43,437 nt of DNA from Hymenobacter sp. GOD-10R (GCF_035609205.1 NZ_CP141190.1:1-43437); one strand, 5' to 3'; positions 26,038 through 35,892 are shown, counted from the first letter of the stretch. The notes: a model not told the origin generated them from the letters alone. Translations and numbers: made by a program.

Positions 26038-27840
26038 TCAGTTGTTCGTTAGGAAGTCACGTGCAATTCTACCCCAGTCCGCTCGCGCATCTTGGGCAGC
26101 ACTCTTTCTAGGTCCTTCCAACTCATCCTCATACCGAGCCCATGCCGAAAGCAGAAGTTTTAAGCCGTCCAACGCATTTGTTAGCCGTTCTTTAAGAGTA
26201 GCAATATCCACATTATCAACGTCCTCCTCCAAAATATCGACTAGCTTATCATATACCGGATGATCGGTATTCAATATTACTGTGATTACGCCGGCTTTGG
26301 GCTTGACGCTGAAAAAGGCTGCTGTTTCAACTGATGCGTCTGCAAAGGCGTACTTAAGACCATTGGATATAGTACGCGCTGCTAACTCGGCTGCTTCCTT
26401 ATTTGGTACTCCAGATTCAGTCAGAGAAGTAGTGAGTTGCTCTTTCTTCACATCAACGGGCAAGCTCTCATCTGCATCTGACTTACCCGTGTGTCCTTGC
26501 TCTTGACGCTCTTTAGTCTTTTGAGTGGCAGTAGCTTCAGCATTAGAGAGTTCGTGTCTTGCTTTGCTTCTTGTGCCAACAACAGCATCTTTAATCTGGC
26601 CTCGCAGGACTTTAATATTAGCCCTGATTTGTTGAACAATATCTAGAAGAGGACCTTTAGGATCATTTTCAAGCTTCATTCTCTCCTTTACTACCTGCAA
26701 AGTTTCACCATTCAGCATTTCATCCTGATCTAGTGAGAAAAGGTCAGAGAGGTTTCTAGCGGCCTGTTTATTGTTTGATACGCCAAACAGTTCATCTAAA
26801 GCTGGTGGAAAATTTATTTCTGCTCCCCACCATCGTTCGCGTGGGTCATAAGCTATAACTAGACCTTGATCGAGGTCTAATTCACGACCAGCTCGTACAA
26901 TAGAGACGCCTACATTTTTCTTGGCGTGGCTTAAGCCTCCGCTATTACCTTTTTCCCGAGCCTCTTTTTTAGCGAGAGAGAATCTTACACAAACTTCATG
27001 TTCCTTACCATTGAATTTCACTTTAAAAGGAATATCGTTTCCCCATTGTTCGAACATTGGCTCTTTGTCCCACGGAGCTGGACAAGATGAATTGGACATC
27101 AGATAAAGTGGATCATTAGGTTTTGCCCATTTATCCTTTTGGGTCTCTTTGGGATTAGCTTCATTGAACTCAACCATTCTGATCTTCACCATATCCTTAT
27201 CCAGAAATTTCCGATATACTCGGCCGATAAGAAGCTCAGAATTCTTGATTAGACCTCCTGCAGTCCGCCACATGGAGCGGTCTATTTTCGTCCAGACAAT
27301 CAGCGTACCTGACAACTCGAACGACTGGCCAACCTTTTTCCAGACAGCAGGAACAGCTGACTGAGTGGGCTTAGGAACTAGCTTTTGGCCATCATGCAGA
27401 ATATTGTCTAGATCGAGACATGTATGCCAAGCAGAGTCCACCCCATTCTGCCATGTCCACACGTCTACTCGCGTACACTGAGAGATAGAAGAGGCAGGCA
27501 AGCCCATTCCAAAGCGACCAATTCCAGTATGATGTTCAGGGTTCAAACGAGTGCCGTTGCCAAATTGCAACGCCATACGCAACACCTCAGGCGTCATACC
27601 ACCGCCGTTATCTAGTACCGCAATACTGTTAATTCGAGATAAGTTATTGGCACCCTGTTGAACAGTTTGCTCCCCGCAGAGTAGCTCAACTTGCTTTGCA
27701 CCAGCTTGGATAGCATTGTCTATAAGCTCAGCTACTGCATATGCAGTATTCTTGTATCCGTTGTCCCGCATAGCTCGAACGGCCAAATGGGTTGGGACAA
27801 TATCATAATGTGTTTCTGTTTGGGTAGCAGTTGCTTCCAT
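26038..27840 (-). CDS. GHKL (Hsp90/MORC-like) ATPase of the island
   Basis: The 600-residue protein has a full GHKL ATP-binding fold: AYAVAELIDNAIQA (Glu38, Asp41, Asn42), VLDNGGGMT (75-83) and GIGRFGMGLPASS (106-118). The region after it resembles the transducer part of MORC/Hsp90/MutL-type ATPases. A charged segment (about 425-465, KTKERQEQGHTGKSDAD) precedes a smaller C-terminal domain with long helices. Such ATPases act as ATP-driven clamps, often on DNA. The gene starts 21 bases after the helicase stop and is followed nine bases later by the PLD gene, so the three are surely co-expressed. It is probably the clamp or sensor of the restriction module; the substrate is unknown. Confidence 0.82.
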   Translation of the reverse strand: MEATATQTETHYDIVPTHLAVRAMRDNGYKNTAYAVAELIDNAIQAGAKQVELLCGEQTVQQGANNLSRINSIAVLDNGGGMTPEVLRMALQFGNGTRLNPEHHTGIGRFGMGLPASSISQCTRVDVWTWQNGVDSAWHTCLDLDNILHDGQKLVPKPTQSAVPAVWKKVGQSFELSGTLIVWTKIDRSMWRTAGGLIKNSELLIGRVYRKFLDKDMVKIRMVEFNEANPKETQKDKWAKPNDPLYLMSNSSCPAPWDKEPMFEQWGNDIPFKVKFNGKEHEVCVRFSLAKKEAREKGNSGGLSHAKKNVGVSIVRAGRELDLDQGLVIAYDPRERWWGAEINFPPALDELFGVSNNKQAARNLSDLFSLDQDEMLNGETLQVVKERMKLENDPKGPLLDIVQQIRANIKVLRGQIKDAVVGTRSKARHELSNAEATATQKTKERQEQGHTGKSDADESLPVDVKKEQLTTSLTESGVPNKEAAELAARTISNGLKYAFADASVETAAFFSVKPKAGVITVILNTDHPVYDKLVDILEEDVDNVDIATLKERLTNALDGLKLLLSAWARYEDELEGPRKSAAQDARADWGRIARDFLTNN

Positions 27841-27861
27841 ATTTTGTGTAGTAAAATTTAC

Positions 27862-29463
27862 TTAAGCCCATACATCTTCCCAGTTCGCAAAAGCGTTTTT
27901 GATGCTGTTGAACCCAGGAAGTTTGAAATCAACAACAGTTACTATTTCTGCTTCTTCATTACCTCCTGCTTGTTTTCCACGAATTGCTCTGCCGATCATT
28001 TGCGAGTATAGAACTAATGACTTTGTAGGTCGAGCAATTATGGCAGCACTAGTTCTAGGTGCGTCAAATCCAGTCGTTAAAACGCCATAGTTGCAAAGCA
28101 CCTTTGGGTCCGCTGAGTCATCTTTATAATCAGCAATGATGCTGTTGCGTAGGGCACTTGAAGTTTGCCCCGTTATAGCGCTTCCCTTTATTCCTCTCGC
28201 TCTCAGTACCGTTGCTAGTAGCTCCGCGTGTCCTACAGTTGAGGCAAATACAATGATGCGATTATGCCGCTGAACCATTTCCTCTATCTTATTTAGGATA
28301 GCCAGGTTCCGTGCTTCATCTACTGCTAGCTTGCCTAGGATGGCTTCAGGCACATCTAGCTTCTCGCTTAATGCTTGAATATCTTTAGTCGTCATTTCCA
28401 CGCCAGGTGTATAATGAAGCTGCTCAAAATTGGCCTTAGCCAAGTATCCCTCCTCAATAAGATACTCTACTGGATTATCATACCCCTCTACTTCAAGGGT
28501 AACTTTGCACTTACCAAAAAAATTAGCCAGGCCCTCATCGGCACCTACATCATTCCAGGTACGACCAGGTGTGGCAGAAAGTCCTAGTAGCCGCTCATCT
28601 TTTCTTAGACTACAAAAAGCATCGAGCAATAAGCTGTAGGTAGGAGCAACGGCTTGATGAGCCTCATCCATAATCAGCAAAGTTGTTCGACTGCCTAGTT
28701 GGGAAAGTATAAATGGCGCATTTTTGAGCAAACTCACCATTTTGGCCAATCCCGCAACCAATATCCCATCTCGTATCTCTTCAAGATTCTGGTTATAGCT
28801 GCCCCAATATCTATGTACACCAACTTCCCGGTTTCCTAAGTATAACCAAGACTTCTCAAATTCACTTGCTGCTTGTTCACATAGTTCCTCGCTATAAGCA
28901 AACCACACAACAATCCCTGGTTCAGTAGACCGAAGATGGTCACAAGCAATATTCATTGCCGTTCGGGTTTTGCCTGAACCTGTCGGCATATGCAGTAATA
29001 CACGCCCATTCTTCAATAAATTGAAGATAGTTCTTCTTGCAGCAAGCCGTTGATGCTTAAACAAAGTATAGTTTGCTCTCCCCTTTTGGGTTGCAGGAAG
29101 CTTGTCTTGCTCTTCATCCACTGGGTGGAACAGCCCAAAAAAGTTGAGCAGCGTATTCGCACGCTCTGAGTTCCTGGTAAATTTAGTTGCTTCCAACGCT
29201 TGGTAAGCATTGGCCCCTTCAATGCCTAGTGCTTGGGTCAACAAAGCTGCTTCTTCTGGACGCAGAAGTTCCAGTAGCAGCATGCGAGTTCGAGCACTAA
29301 GGAGAAGCTCTTCAGCTGAATAAAGACTTAATAAGATACTTCTGAGTGTACTAACTTTCAGAGTTGACTGGTCTAATATCCTTATAAGCCTGATTGACTC
29401 CCTGCCAAGTAACTGCCCAAGAGAATCCTCGTCTGCGCGGTGCAATAGCTGATCAAATAGCAT
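27862..29463 (-). CDS. SF2 DEAH-box helicase of the island
   Basis: The 533-residue protein is a superfamily-2 helicase. It has an N-terminal helical region (1-130) and a Q-like LFKHQ, then Walker A MPTGSGKT (159-166), DEAH (266-269), SATPGR (296-301), an FAST-type motif IIVFAST, and motifs V and VI (GVLTTGFDAPR, QMIGRAIRG). This is the layout of helicases in restriction systems such as type I/III or Dnd/Ssp restriction parts. It begins about 94 bases after the broken GIY-YIG gene and leads directly into the GHKL and PLD genes. It probably supplies DNA translocation or unwinding to the nuclease module. Confidence 0.85.
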   Translation of the reverse strand: MLFDQLLHRADEDSLGQLLGRESIRLIRILDQSTLKVSTLRSILLSLYSAEELLLSARTRMLLLELLRPEEAALLTQALGIEGANAYQALEATKFTRNSERANTLLNFFGLFHPVDEEQDKLPATQKGRANYTLFKHQRLAARRTIFNLLKNGRVLLHMPTGSGKTRTAMNIACDHLRSTEPGIVVWFAYSEELCEQAASEFEKSWLYLGNREVGVHRYWGSYNQNLEEIRDGILVAGLAKMVSLLKNAPFILSQLGSRTTLLIMDEAHQAVAPTYSLLLDAFCSLRKDERLLGLSATPGRTWNDVGADEGLANFFGKCKVTLEVEGYDNPVEYLIEEGYLAKANFEQLHYTPGVEMTTKDIQALSEKLDVPEAILGKLAVDEARNLAILNKIEEMVQRHNRIIVFASTVGHAELLATVLRARGIKGSAITGQTSSALRNSIIADYKDDSADPKVLCNYGVLTTGFDAPRTSAAIIARPTKSLVLYSQMIGRAIRGKQAGGNEEAEIVTVVDFKLPGFNSIKNAFANWEDVWA

Positions 29464-29557
29464 AGTACTATATATATCATCTAATAAAAATTAGCGTATT
29501 CAATAAAAGCACGTTAATGTAATCAAGTCCTGAGCATATTGGTTATTTATGGTGACG

Positions 29558-30431
29558 CTAACAGTCTATTCTCTTGTTAGCTAGCACGTAATCAGACACT
29601 TTCATTGACTGGACTTCACTTTGATTTTCGAAAAAGGAAGCGAAGATTCGGATGATAAGCCTCTCGATAGCTACTCTTTGTTGCTTGCTGAGGCCGTCGG
29701 CAGGGTGTCAAAACGATAAAAGTCCCAATCGCGTATGTTTTCTCGCTCTTGCTCTTGCTTTAACCTTTTAATCAAGCTCTCTGCTTCACCCACATATATT
29801 TTTCTATTCTTTGTATCAATAAGGTTATAAATAACATTAATAGCCTCGACCTGACTTGCAAATGCTTCTCGTTTCCGCCAAGTACCCTTTGTAAAATGGA
29901 ACGCCTCTTTATCATTGATTTTTTCATCAATGCGCTTAAGAGTATGAGAATTAATTAATTCTTGAAATAACTCAGTATAAATAGGTTTCTGTGTATAATA
30001 TGCTTTGAATTTAAATTCGCGCTGTTCGTTATTGGATTCAATATCTAAAAACTCCCAAAAGGGTATTTCCTCTTCAATATCGACTCCATCATACTGTACT
30101 TTTGCTTTTCGTAAGTCCTGTTCAATGCTTCGCATGTAGCTCATAATGAATACCTCTTTTAGAGCATTACTTAGTGGCTTTGTAAAGAACAAACGGTACA
30201 TAGCTTTCGAAGGAGAAAAGAGAATATAAGCTCCTTTAAACTCCTTCTTATTGTATATCACGCGTACGGGACTTTCTGTATCTCTACAGAATCCTCAACT
30301 CTGAACAGCTCTTCAATTCCCCAAACTTTCCAAAGAAACTTAGGAATAGGAGTGGCAGCGTCCTTGAATACAAACGCGTCCACCTTCTTGCGCCAAAGGG
30401 GATGTTCTATATCCGACCGTTCTTGTTTCAT
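29558..30431 (-). pseudogene. GIY-YIG nuclease gene with two frameshifts
   Basis: Three frames add up to one protein of about 290 residues. Piece 1 (from the ATG at 30431) reads MKQERSDIEHPLWRKKVDAF and IPKFLWKVWGIEELF. Near 30255 the frame changes to VIYNKKEFKGAYILFS and a long middle part with SYMRSIEQDL and YYTQKPIYTELFQ, then the GIY-YIG core NVIYNLIDTKNRKIYVGEAE and LIKRL. Near 29690 the frame changes again to KQQRVAIERLIIRIFASFFE and ends LANKRIDC. The ATG lies three bases after the sspD stop. Either the gene is dead or two sequencing or assembly indels are present. In the wild type it would be a nuclease tied to the modification genes. Confidence 0.75.
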
Positions 30432-30434
30432 ACA

Positions 30435-31538
30435 TTATATAAAACAAGACGCGCAGCCTACCTCTTCTTCGTCATCTAAGATATCAAGCAGATATTGGCT
30501 GCTTTGTACTTTGGCTTTGTTCTGTTTATTGATAGCATCCAACTTAATCTTTCGGATACGCTCAGGTTTAATCAAGTCGGTTAACGGCTCCTCCATCCAA
30601 GTATAACCTTCCCGCTCGTAAGCCAGTGCCCGCTCGAAGAGCGCTAGATGTTGCTCATACAACCACACCCATTCTATTTTTTGCTGAAAGAAACAGAAGA
30701 AGCAGCCCGATCTGCTTCGGGCATATTCCCCTTGCTTTCCGTCCACCTCAAAGCTTATTTTTTCATAATAGGCAGGTACTCCCACTCCACTTTCCCGCAA
30801 CAACCGGAAGATGTCAGCCCGGATCAAGTTGTCGTCGTTATCTAGCAGCGAGAATTCAGCAGCCTCCGCCAATGGGTAGGCTGTGCCACGTAACATGCGG
30901 AATACAACTTGATTAAACAGCCGTGTGTCAGCATCTAGCAATGCACTCAACTTTTGCGACTGAGAAAAGCTGCGCGATAAAGGAGTTTCGGCTAGCGCTA
31001 CTAACCGTGCCTTCTGTGTGGGCTCACTCAACTCCTCGTATAACTCACGAAGTTGAGACAATGCATCAGCCTTTAGTACTTTCTGCACCACATCCTCACT
31101 CCAAATGTTGCGGCGGAACGGGAAAATAGATTGAATATTAGACTTGCGAGAGATATACCCCTCTCGGTCTTCGTCCCCGCGAATACCCACATAGGAAATT
31201 ACTGGGTCATCACCTACAAACTGTTCGAAGGGCTCCAGCTTTAACTTCTTGGTACACCACCGCGCACTCGACGAAGGCAAATAACCTCCGTACACTTTCA
31301 CAAAGTGGTCAAACGAGTCTTCTGGGCTGTCAGGAGCAGCTTCTAGACGCGTTATCTTCTTTCCTAGATAGTTCTCAAGGTTACTGATGAGTGTATACGT
31401 TTCTGGAAGTTCCTTACCAGTGTCACAGAAATAGTATTCAATATCAAGCTCAGGGTGCTTATGACGCAGATAGATAGCTAAAGCCGCACTGTCCTTGCCG
31501 CCTGAAATGCCTAATACGTGCCGAGGGGGCTTGCTCAT
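30435..31538 (-). CDS. sspD: SspD-like phosphorothioation protein (PAPS reductase-like PP-loop)
   Basis: The 367-residue protein has the PP-loop SGGKDS (12-17), a nucleotide-binding ATP-pyrophosphatase signature, and GIRGDEDREGY (118-128). Cysteines at 95 (RWCTKK), 279 and 282 (GCFFC), with 362 and 365 (CASC) at the end, could hold an Fe-S cluster as in DndC. This family activates the DNA backbone for sulfur insertion in phosphorothioation. The ATG at 31538 lies four bases after the sspC stop; the longer frame from 31580 overlaps sspC without similarity. Order DUF4007, large ATPase, PAPS-reductase-like protein is that of sspB-sspC-sspD. BREX type 4 also carries such a protein, but no PglZ or BrxL is present. 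Confidence 0.85.
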   Translation of the reverse strand: MSKPPRHVLGISGGKDSAALAIYLRHKHPELDIEYYFCDTGKELPETYTLISNLENYLGKKITRLEAAPDSPEDSFDHFVKVYGGYLPSSSARWCTKKLKLEPFEQFVGDDPVISYVGIRGDEDREGYISRKSNIQSIFPFRRNIWSEDVVQKVLKADALSQLRELYEELSEPTQKARLVALAETPLSRSFSQSQKLSALLDADTRLFNQVVFRMLRGTAYPLAEAAEFSLLDNDDNLIRADIFRLLRESGVGVPAYYEKISFEVDGKQGEYARSRSGCFFCFFQQKIEWVWLYEQHLALFERALAYEREGYTWMEEPLTDLIKPERIRKIKLDAINKQNKAKVQSSQYLLDILDDEEEVGCASCFI

Positions 31539-31542
31539 AGTA

Positions 31543-34500
31543 CTACAGTTGTTCTTGTAATAAGCGGGCCAGAATTGCAAGGCTACGAGCTTTATCGTCG
31601 CCTAGTAAGGTCCGTATTTGATTTTCCAAACCAGTATCTGCCGCACTTAGTTGTTTCGGGCGGCGAATGATACGGGTTTGCTCTTTTTGGCCAAAAGCGG
31701 AGATTCCCAAACGAAACACATCCTCCGATTCTGGATTCACATCCACTTTAGTCAATTCGCACAAGTTATCGAGTTCGTGCACTCGTTGTTGAAAACGGTC
31801 CTGAAAAATACGTTCATCTGCGTCCTCAAACCCGGCAAGACTCTTACTCAATAAGCAATTTGCCATAGAGTTGAGCCAAGACTCTCGGTCGTCCAGCTTA
31901 GACATGATGCGCTCTTGAAAAACGCGAAGGTCTGCTGGTAGTCGTTGCTTATCTAAGCCTTGAAAACGCCCCTGGAGCCGTTTCTTATATGTCTCGAAAT
32001 CAACTGCTTTGCCAACTACCAGGCTGCTGATGAATTCCTCAAGGCGTACCAACAGAGCAGGATAGGCTTGACGAAGACGAGCTATGTTTTCCTGTAGGGT
32101 TTGTACATACCGTTCCCGCGTAGCAGCGTCACGCTGCAATTCGGGCAGATTAAACCCTAAGGCCCCTGGAAACTTCTCAAAGAACGCCGCTTCAGGGTCT
32201 TTCGCCGTAACGATGCTCTCCCGCAAGCGCTGTGCAGCCACTGGCAAGTTACGGGTGCGCTGGGCATAAATGGGTAAAGACTTGTAGAAAGTCAAGAAGG
32301 GCTTAATTGATTCAATAAACCCTTCATTAGATACCCGCTCAGCAGGGTTGAGCTGTAATAGCTCCCGGTAGTCATTGAATAGAGCCAGTTTCTCAGGAAC
32401 CAAAGCAAATGCTTTGATGGCATACTGACCAGGGCTTTTAGAGAACAAGTCCACAACTTCTAATCGTAATTCTGGGATGTATTTCCCTTGCTCACCATAC
32501 AGCGCAAACTCATGGCGCTTCATGAATAGGAATAAGGGTACCCAGAAGTCGACGAAGCCTTGCTTAAGCTTGAAAGGTTTTCGGAGTAGGGTTTGCATCA
32601 GGTCCGAAACCTTCAACGGACCTTCTTGAGTCCGTTGGAGGAAATCTTCACAAGCTTGCCATAGAGCCTGAAAAGAAAGATTATTTGGAGCAGTCAGCGT
32701 ATAGCCACCATTGATGATTTGATGTATCCCCGTCTCCTGAAGTAGCGAGAGATAAATCGTTTTCTCTGGTGGATATTTTTTTTCAGGAAAACCAAGATCA
32801 GGTTGCTGCCAATTTTCAAACAAAGCCCGCATAAAGTTCTTTCGGGCAGTCTGGATAGGAGACGACAGTTTGGTTTTATTAACTAGCTCACTACGATATA
32901 CCGGGGTCGAGGGGTACACGTAATTGGCAATAGCCGACAGGCAACGGTTGAAACTACGTCGCCCTTCAAAATTCACAGGAATAGGTCCATTGAAAAACCA
33001 AGCAATGGCTCCGTCCCGCGCATATAGGCTATCTATCACATAGTGTCGAAGCAATGCCTCTTGGTGTTCCAAAATGCTATTTAGCTCCCTCCGAGCGACT
33101 TTATCATTTAAGTTTTCCTCCCGAACCTTGCGCACCTTGTCAATCTCGCGGATTAGCTTTTTGATTTCGCCCGATCGCTGGTAGATGCCATACAGCACTG
33201 CATCATTGCGACTGCCTACAGTGTGCTGTAACTTATCAATGGTGAGGGCGTCGGAGAAAATCAGGTTCACGAAACCATCTACTTCACCCCGAGGCTCCTC
33301 TAATAGCACATCGTCCGTCATCCGTACTTCGAAAATGCGGGGTGTTCCTCGCTCAAAGGAAACTTGCTTGGCGGCGATATAAGGGAACGTGAAAAACTCA
33401 CGCAGGCGTTTAGCCACATCCGTAACTTGCTCTACAAGACTTCCAGCCTCATCGATAGCGACTTCGATATCTAGGTCTGTTCCTTCGAACAGAATGAAGC
33501 TATTTTTGTGTGGGACAAAGCGCACGAGCTTATGCTGTTGCAGTACCTTCAGTATAGGAGCTGCAGTGGGTTGTCCTAAGCTTGTTTGAGTGTAGACCTC
33601 TAAAAACTCGCTACTAATTTCTGCACCAGCCGACGCAAAAATGGAAAGCAGCCCAATGGTTTTTATCAGCTGTTTTGCGGTTTCTGAATCAGCTGCCTCA
33701 TCTAAATACTTCTCTACTTGGTCCAGCGTTGACCGAATAATGGCCCATTGAGCGAAGTGTGGGTTGTAGCGAGAGGTAAGTAGGGAATAATAATGGAAGC
33801 TCAGGTAGTCATATACCAGGCTTATATTGTAATACGTTCCCTGAACGGCTTGCTGTTCTAGACCAAGATAATCGTTAGACTGCAAGAAGGAGAACAATGA
33901 CCGTTCATTTTGACCGTAGCGCTGCAATGCTTGTACCAATACAGCGGCCGCAAGCAAGTCAAGTGGCCATAGTTGTTGTTGCATTTCCAGCGTGAAGTAG
34001 TCACGCAACGGGAATGCTTTGGCATTCTCTATTGCTTCAAACAACCTTGTATTCGTTGCTGGATTGGCAACGGTGGGCTGTGGTAGAGTAATTAGCTGTT
34101 GCGCCGCAAGCATGAGGAGCTGTTCTACCGGCTCGTTGAAAGTCAATTCTTTCAGACGTCCTTTTACTTTTTCCCATTCTTGCCGTTGTGTGCGTCCTAA
34201 GCTGACGGCATATGCACTTAGGTCCTGGTGAACCGTCGATACCAGCATTATATCCCGGCTGGCGTCGTTAATATACTCAGCTAACTCTTGGATAAAGTAC
34301 AATTCATCCTCTGGGCTTTCCTTGGCCGCATACTCTAGAAACTTACCAAATTCGTCTATTATAAGGATGAGTGCTGCGCCTTTCTTGGCAAGTTCGCGGT
34401 ACTGCAGCTCAATAGCCAGCAGAATGTACTCCGTTGTCGTTTCAGCATTCCCATCTGTGATGAAATGCTGAGCAAACGTTTCTTTCAGAGAAGCATACTG

Positions 34501-34776
34501 ACCTATGAAACGCTCAAATCGAAAAGACTTAATATTTTTAAAGCCAACTTCTGTTTTGAAATATTCATGCTTCTTCTTCAGTGTTTTTTGAAACGCCCAC
34601 AGAAACGCTGACTTACCTGTACCATAAGCCCCAACTATGTTAAAGCAATGAGTGCCTGACAAATAGTTGTTAACAATTTGCCCAAAAATCCGCTGTGCAT
34701 TCTGTGTGGGCAGATACGACAATTCATGTTTCGCATCGCGCACAATGTTGACGGAAGGGCTATACGACTTGGCCAT
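31543..34776 (-). CDS. sspC: SspC-like large P-loop ATPase
   Basis: The 1077-residue protein has an N-terminal AAA-type ATPase domain with Walker A GAYGTGKS (49-56) and Walker B LILIIDEFGK (136-145), followed by VSTVHQDLSAYA as a sensor-like strand. The rest is a long, mostly helical region with no catalytic motif I recognise. Its size and place between the DUF4007 and PAPS-reductase-like genes fit SspC, the ATPase of the SspABCD single-strand phosphorothioation system. The gene overlaps sspB by 17 bases and ends four bases before sspD. A BrxC/PglY-type ATPase is the other candidate, but DUF4007 favours Ssp. Confidence 0.8.
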   Translation of the reverse strand: MAKSYSPSVNIVRDAKHELSYLPTQNAQRIFGQIVNNYLSGTHCFNIVGAYGTGKSAFLWAFQKTLKKKHEYFKTEVGFKNIKSFRFERFIGQYASLKETFAQHFITDGNAETTTEYILLAIELQYRELAKKGAALILIIDEFGKFLEYAAKESPEDELYFIQELAEYINDASRDIMLVSTVHQDLSAYAVSLGRTQRQEWEKVKGRLKELTFNEPVEQLLMLAAQQLITLPQPTVANPATNTRLFEAIENAKAFPLRDYFTLEMQQQLWPLDLLAAAVLVQALQRYGQNERSLFSFLQSNDYLGLEQQAVQGTYYNISLVYDYLSFHYYSLLTSRYNPHFAQWAIIRSTLDQVEKYLDEAADSETAKQLIKTIGLLSIFASAGAEISSEFLEVYTQTSLGQPTAAPILKVLQQHKLVRFVPHKNSFILFEGTDLDIEVAIDEAGSLVEQVTDVAKRLREFFTFPYIAAKQVSFERGTPRIFEVRMTDDVLLEEPRGEVDGFVNLIFSDALTIDKLQHTVGSRNDAVLYGIYQRSGEIKKLIREIDKVRKVREENLNDKVARRELNSILEHQEALLRHYVIDSLYARDGAIAWFFNGPIPVNFEGRRSFNRCLSAIANYVYPSTPVYRSELVNKTKLSSPIQTARKNFMRALFENWQQPDLGFPEKKYPPEKTIYLSLLQETGIHQIINGGYTLTAPNNLSFQALWQACEDFLQRTQEGPLKVSDLMQTLLRKPFKLKQGFVDFWVPLFLFMKRHEFALYGEQGKYIPELRLEVVDLFSKSPGQYAIKAFALVPEKLALFNDYRELLQLNPAERVSNEGFIESIKPFLTFYKSLPIYAQRTRNLPVAAQRLRESIVTAKDPEAAFFEKFPGALGFNLPELQRDAATRERYVQTLQENIARLRQAYPALLVRLEEFISSLVVGKAVDFETYKKRLQGRFQGLDKQRLPADLRVFQERIMSKLDDRESWLNSMANCLLSKSLAGFEDADERIFQDRFQQRVHELDNLCELTKVDVNPESEDVFRLGISAFGQKEQTRIIRRPKQLSAADTGLENQIRTLLGDDKARSLAILARLLQEQL

Positions 34777-35641
34777 AATATGCTTGCAGAACCTCAGTGA
34801 GGTTGATTAGATCTTTCTTAATGGTCAACACGCGGTTTCCTGCTGTGCTTGAGTAAACGATAGCAGTCGGAAACTGCACCATCATTTCCTCTATCTTGTA
34901 AAATAGTCCTTTTTCATTCAAGGCGAACACTAGTCCTGGAGAGTCAGGAGCGACTTCCAAATCGGTAAAACTGATTGCTTCTCCGTACGATTCATTCTCG
35001 AGTATTACTTGCAAAACCACTTGCCAAGGCAACTCAGGACGTTCCGTATTTTCGATGTGGTATCGGATGCCATCAGTCTTACTGATGGTTAGCAAGCCCA
35101 AGTCTTGCAGCAACCCAGTCGACTCTTCTTCAATGTCTACCTTACCACCATCTTTTCCAGAGGGACCATAAGTCCGCACAAAGACGGTCATATCCGACTC
35201 CAGCGTATTCTCATTCACTGCCACTCCCCGTTCACTACACTTTCTCGTTACATATTGCTGGAGCTGGGCACGGCTAAAGGAAAAGCCTTGCTTACGCAGC
35301 TCATTAAATATGAAGTGATAAAGAGAAGCCCGGCCAGTTTTTACTAGTAAGTAGTGTAGATACCATAAAGTAGCTTCATCCTCAAGATAGGGGTCCAAAC
35401 CATCTGCACCAAGTATTTGATGAGCAATAGGTTGAAGGACATCTATCTCATCTGTTAAGCCGAACGACCGCAACCAATAACGGATAGAGGTAACCATGTT
35501 TTTACCAACTCCTAGCCGTACGACTGAATCGGCATTTGTAAAGTTGCCGCCACTATGGAGAAAGTCATAGCCTTTCTTTAGCCAGTTATTTCGACAAATG
35601 AATGTATCGTGGCCTTGAAATATGAGGCGGTCTGATAGCAT
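34760..35641 (-). CDS. sspB: SspB-like DUF4007 protein
   Basis: The 293-residue protein shows the DUF4007 start: FQGHDTFICRNNWLKKGYDF (9-28), then VVRLGVGKNMVTSIRYWLRS (about 41-60). The N-terminal part is predicted helical and DNA-binding; the rest contains helical segments and a final beta-rich region. In Ssp systems the DUF4007 protein SspB is the DNA-nicking component that works with SspC and SspD. It is the first gene of the seven-gene minus-strand run. The 250 bases upstream have no gene on that strand and should carry the operon promoter, though no clear promoter motif was found. The sulfur donor gene sspA does not precede it. Confidence 0.85.
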   Translation of the reverse strand: MLSDRLIFQGHDTFICRNNWLKKGYDFLHSGGNFTNADSVVRLGVGKNMVTSIRYWLRSFGLTDEIDVLQPIAHQILGADGLDPYLEDEATLWYLHYLLVKTGRASLYHFIFNELRKQGFSFSRAQLQQYVTRKCSERGVAVNENTLESDMTVFVRTYGPSGKDGGKVDIEEESTGLLQDLGLLTISKTDGIRYHIENTERPELPWQVVLQVILENESYGEAISFTDLEVAPDSPGLVFALNEKGLFYKIEEMMVQFPTAIVYSSTAGNRVLTIKKDLINLTEVLQAYYGQVV

Positions 35642-35892
35642 GACGTATTTTTTTCAGCTAAGGTAGCCATAAGGCTAAGCCCTTTCAAGTTGTGCTAATA
35701 TTTTGAGTAAAGCCTTAGTAGTTTACAATCTGACCTGCAGCATCTTATACAGTGTATATTTATTGCTTGCATAGTGTGCTAACAGCTTTACCCTGATTTA
35801 CATGCCTAATAAATATTGAAAGGTGGTTGCATGTTGTCTTCAGCTATTAATCTCCTATACTTACTAGACTACCTCAAAGCAGAGAATAAAGC
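35642..35892. other. upstream region of the phosphorothioation operon
   Basis: No gene is seen in this AT-rich stretch between sspB and the IS3 fragment. It should hold the operon promoter. No regulator gene lies directly beside it. Confidence 0.35.

Noticed and set aside
30435..35641. BREX type 4, which also carries a PAPS-reductase-like protein and a large ATPase.
   Set aside because: No PglZ, BrxL or other BREX protein is present, and the first gene is DUF4007, which fits Ssp.
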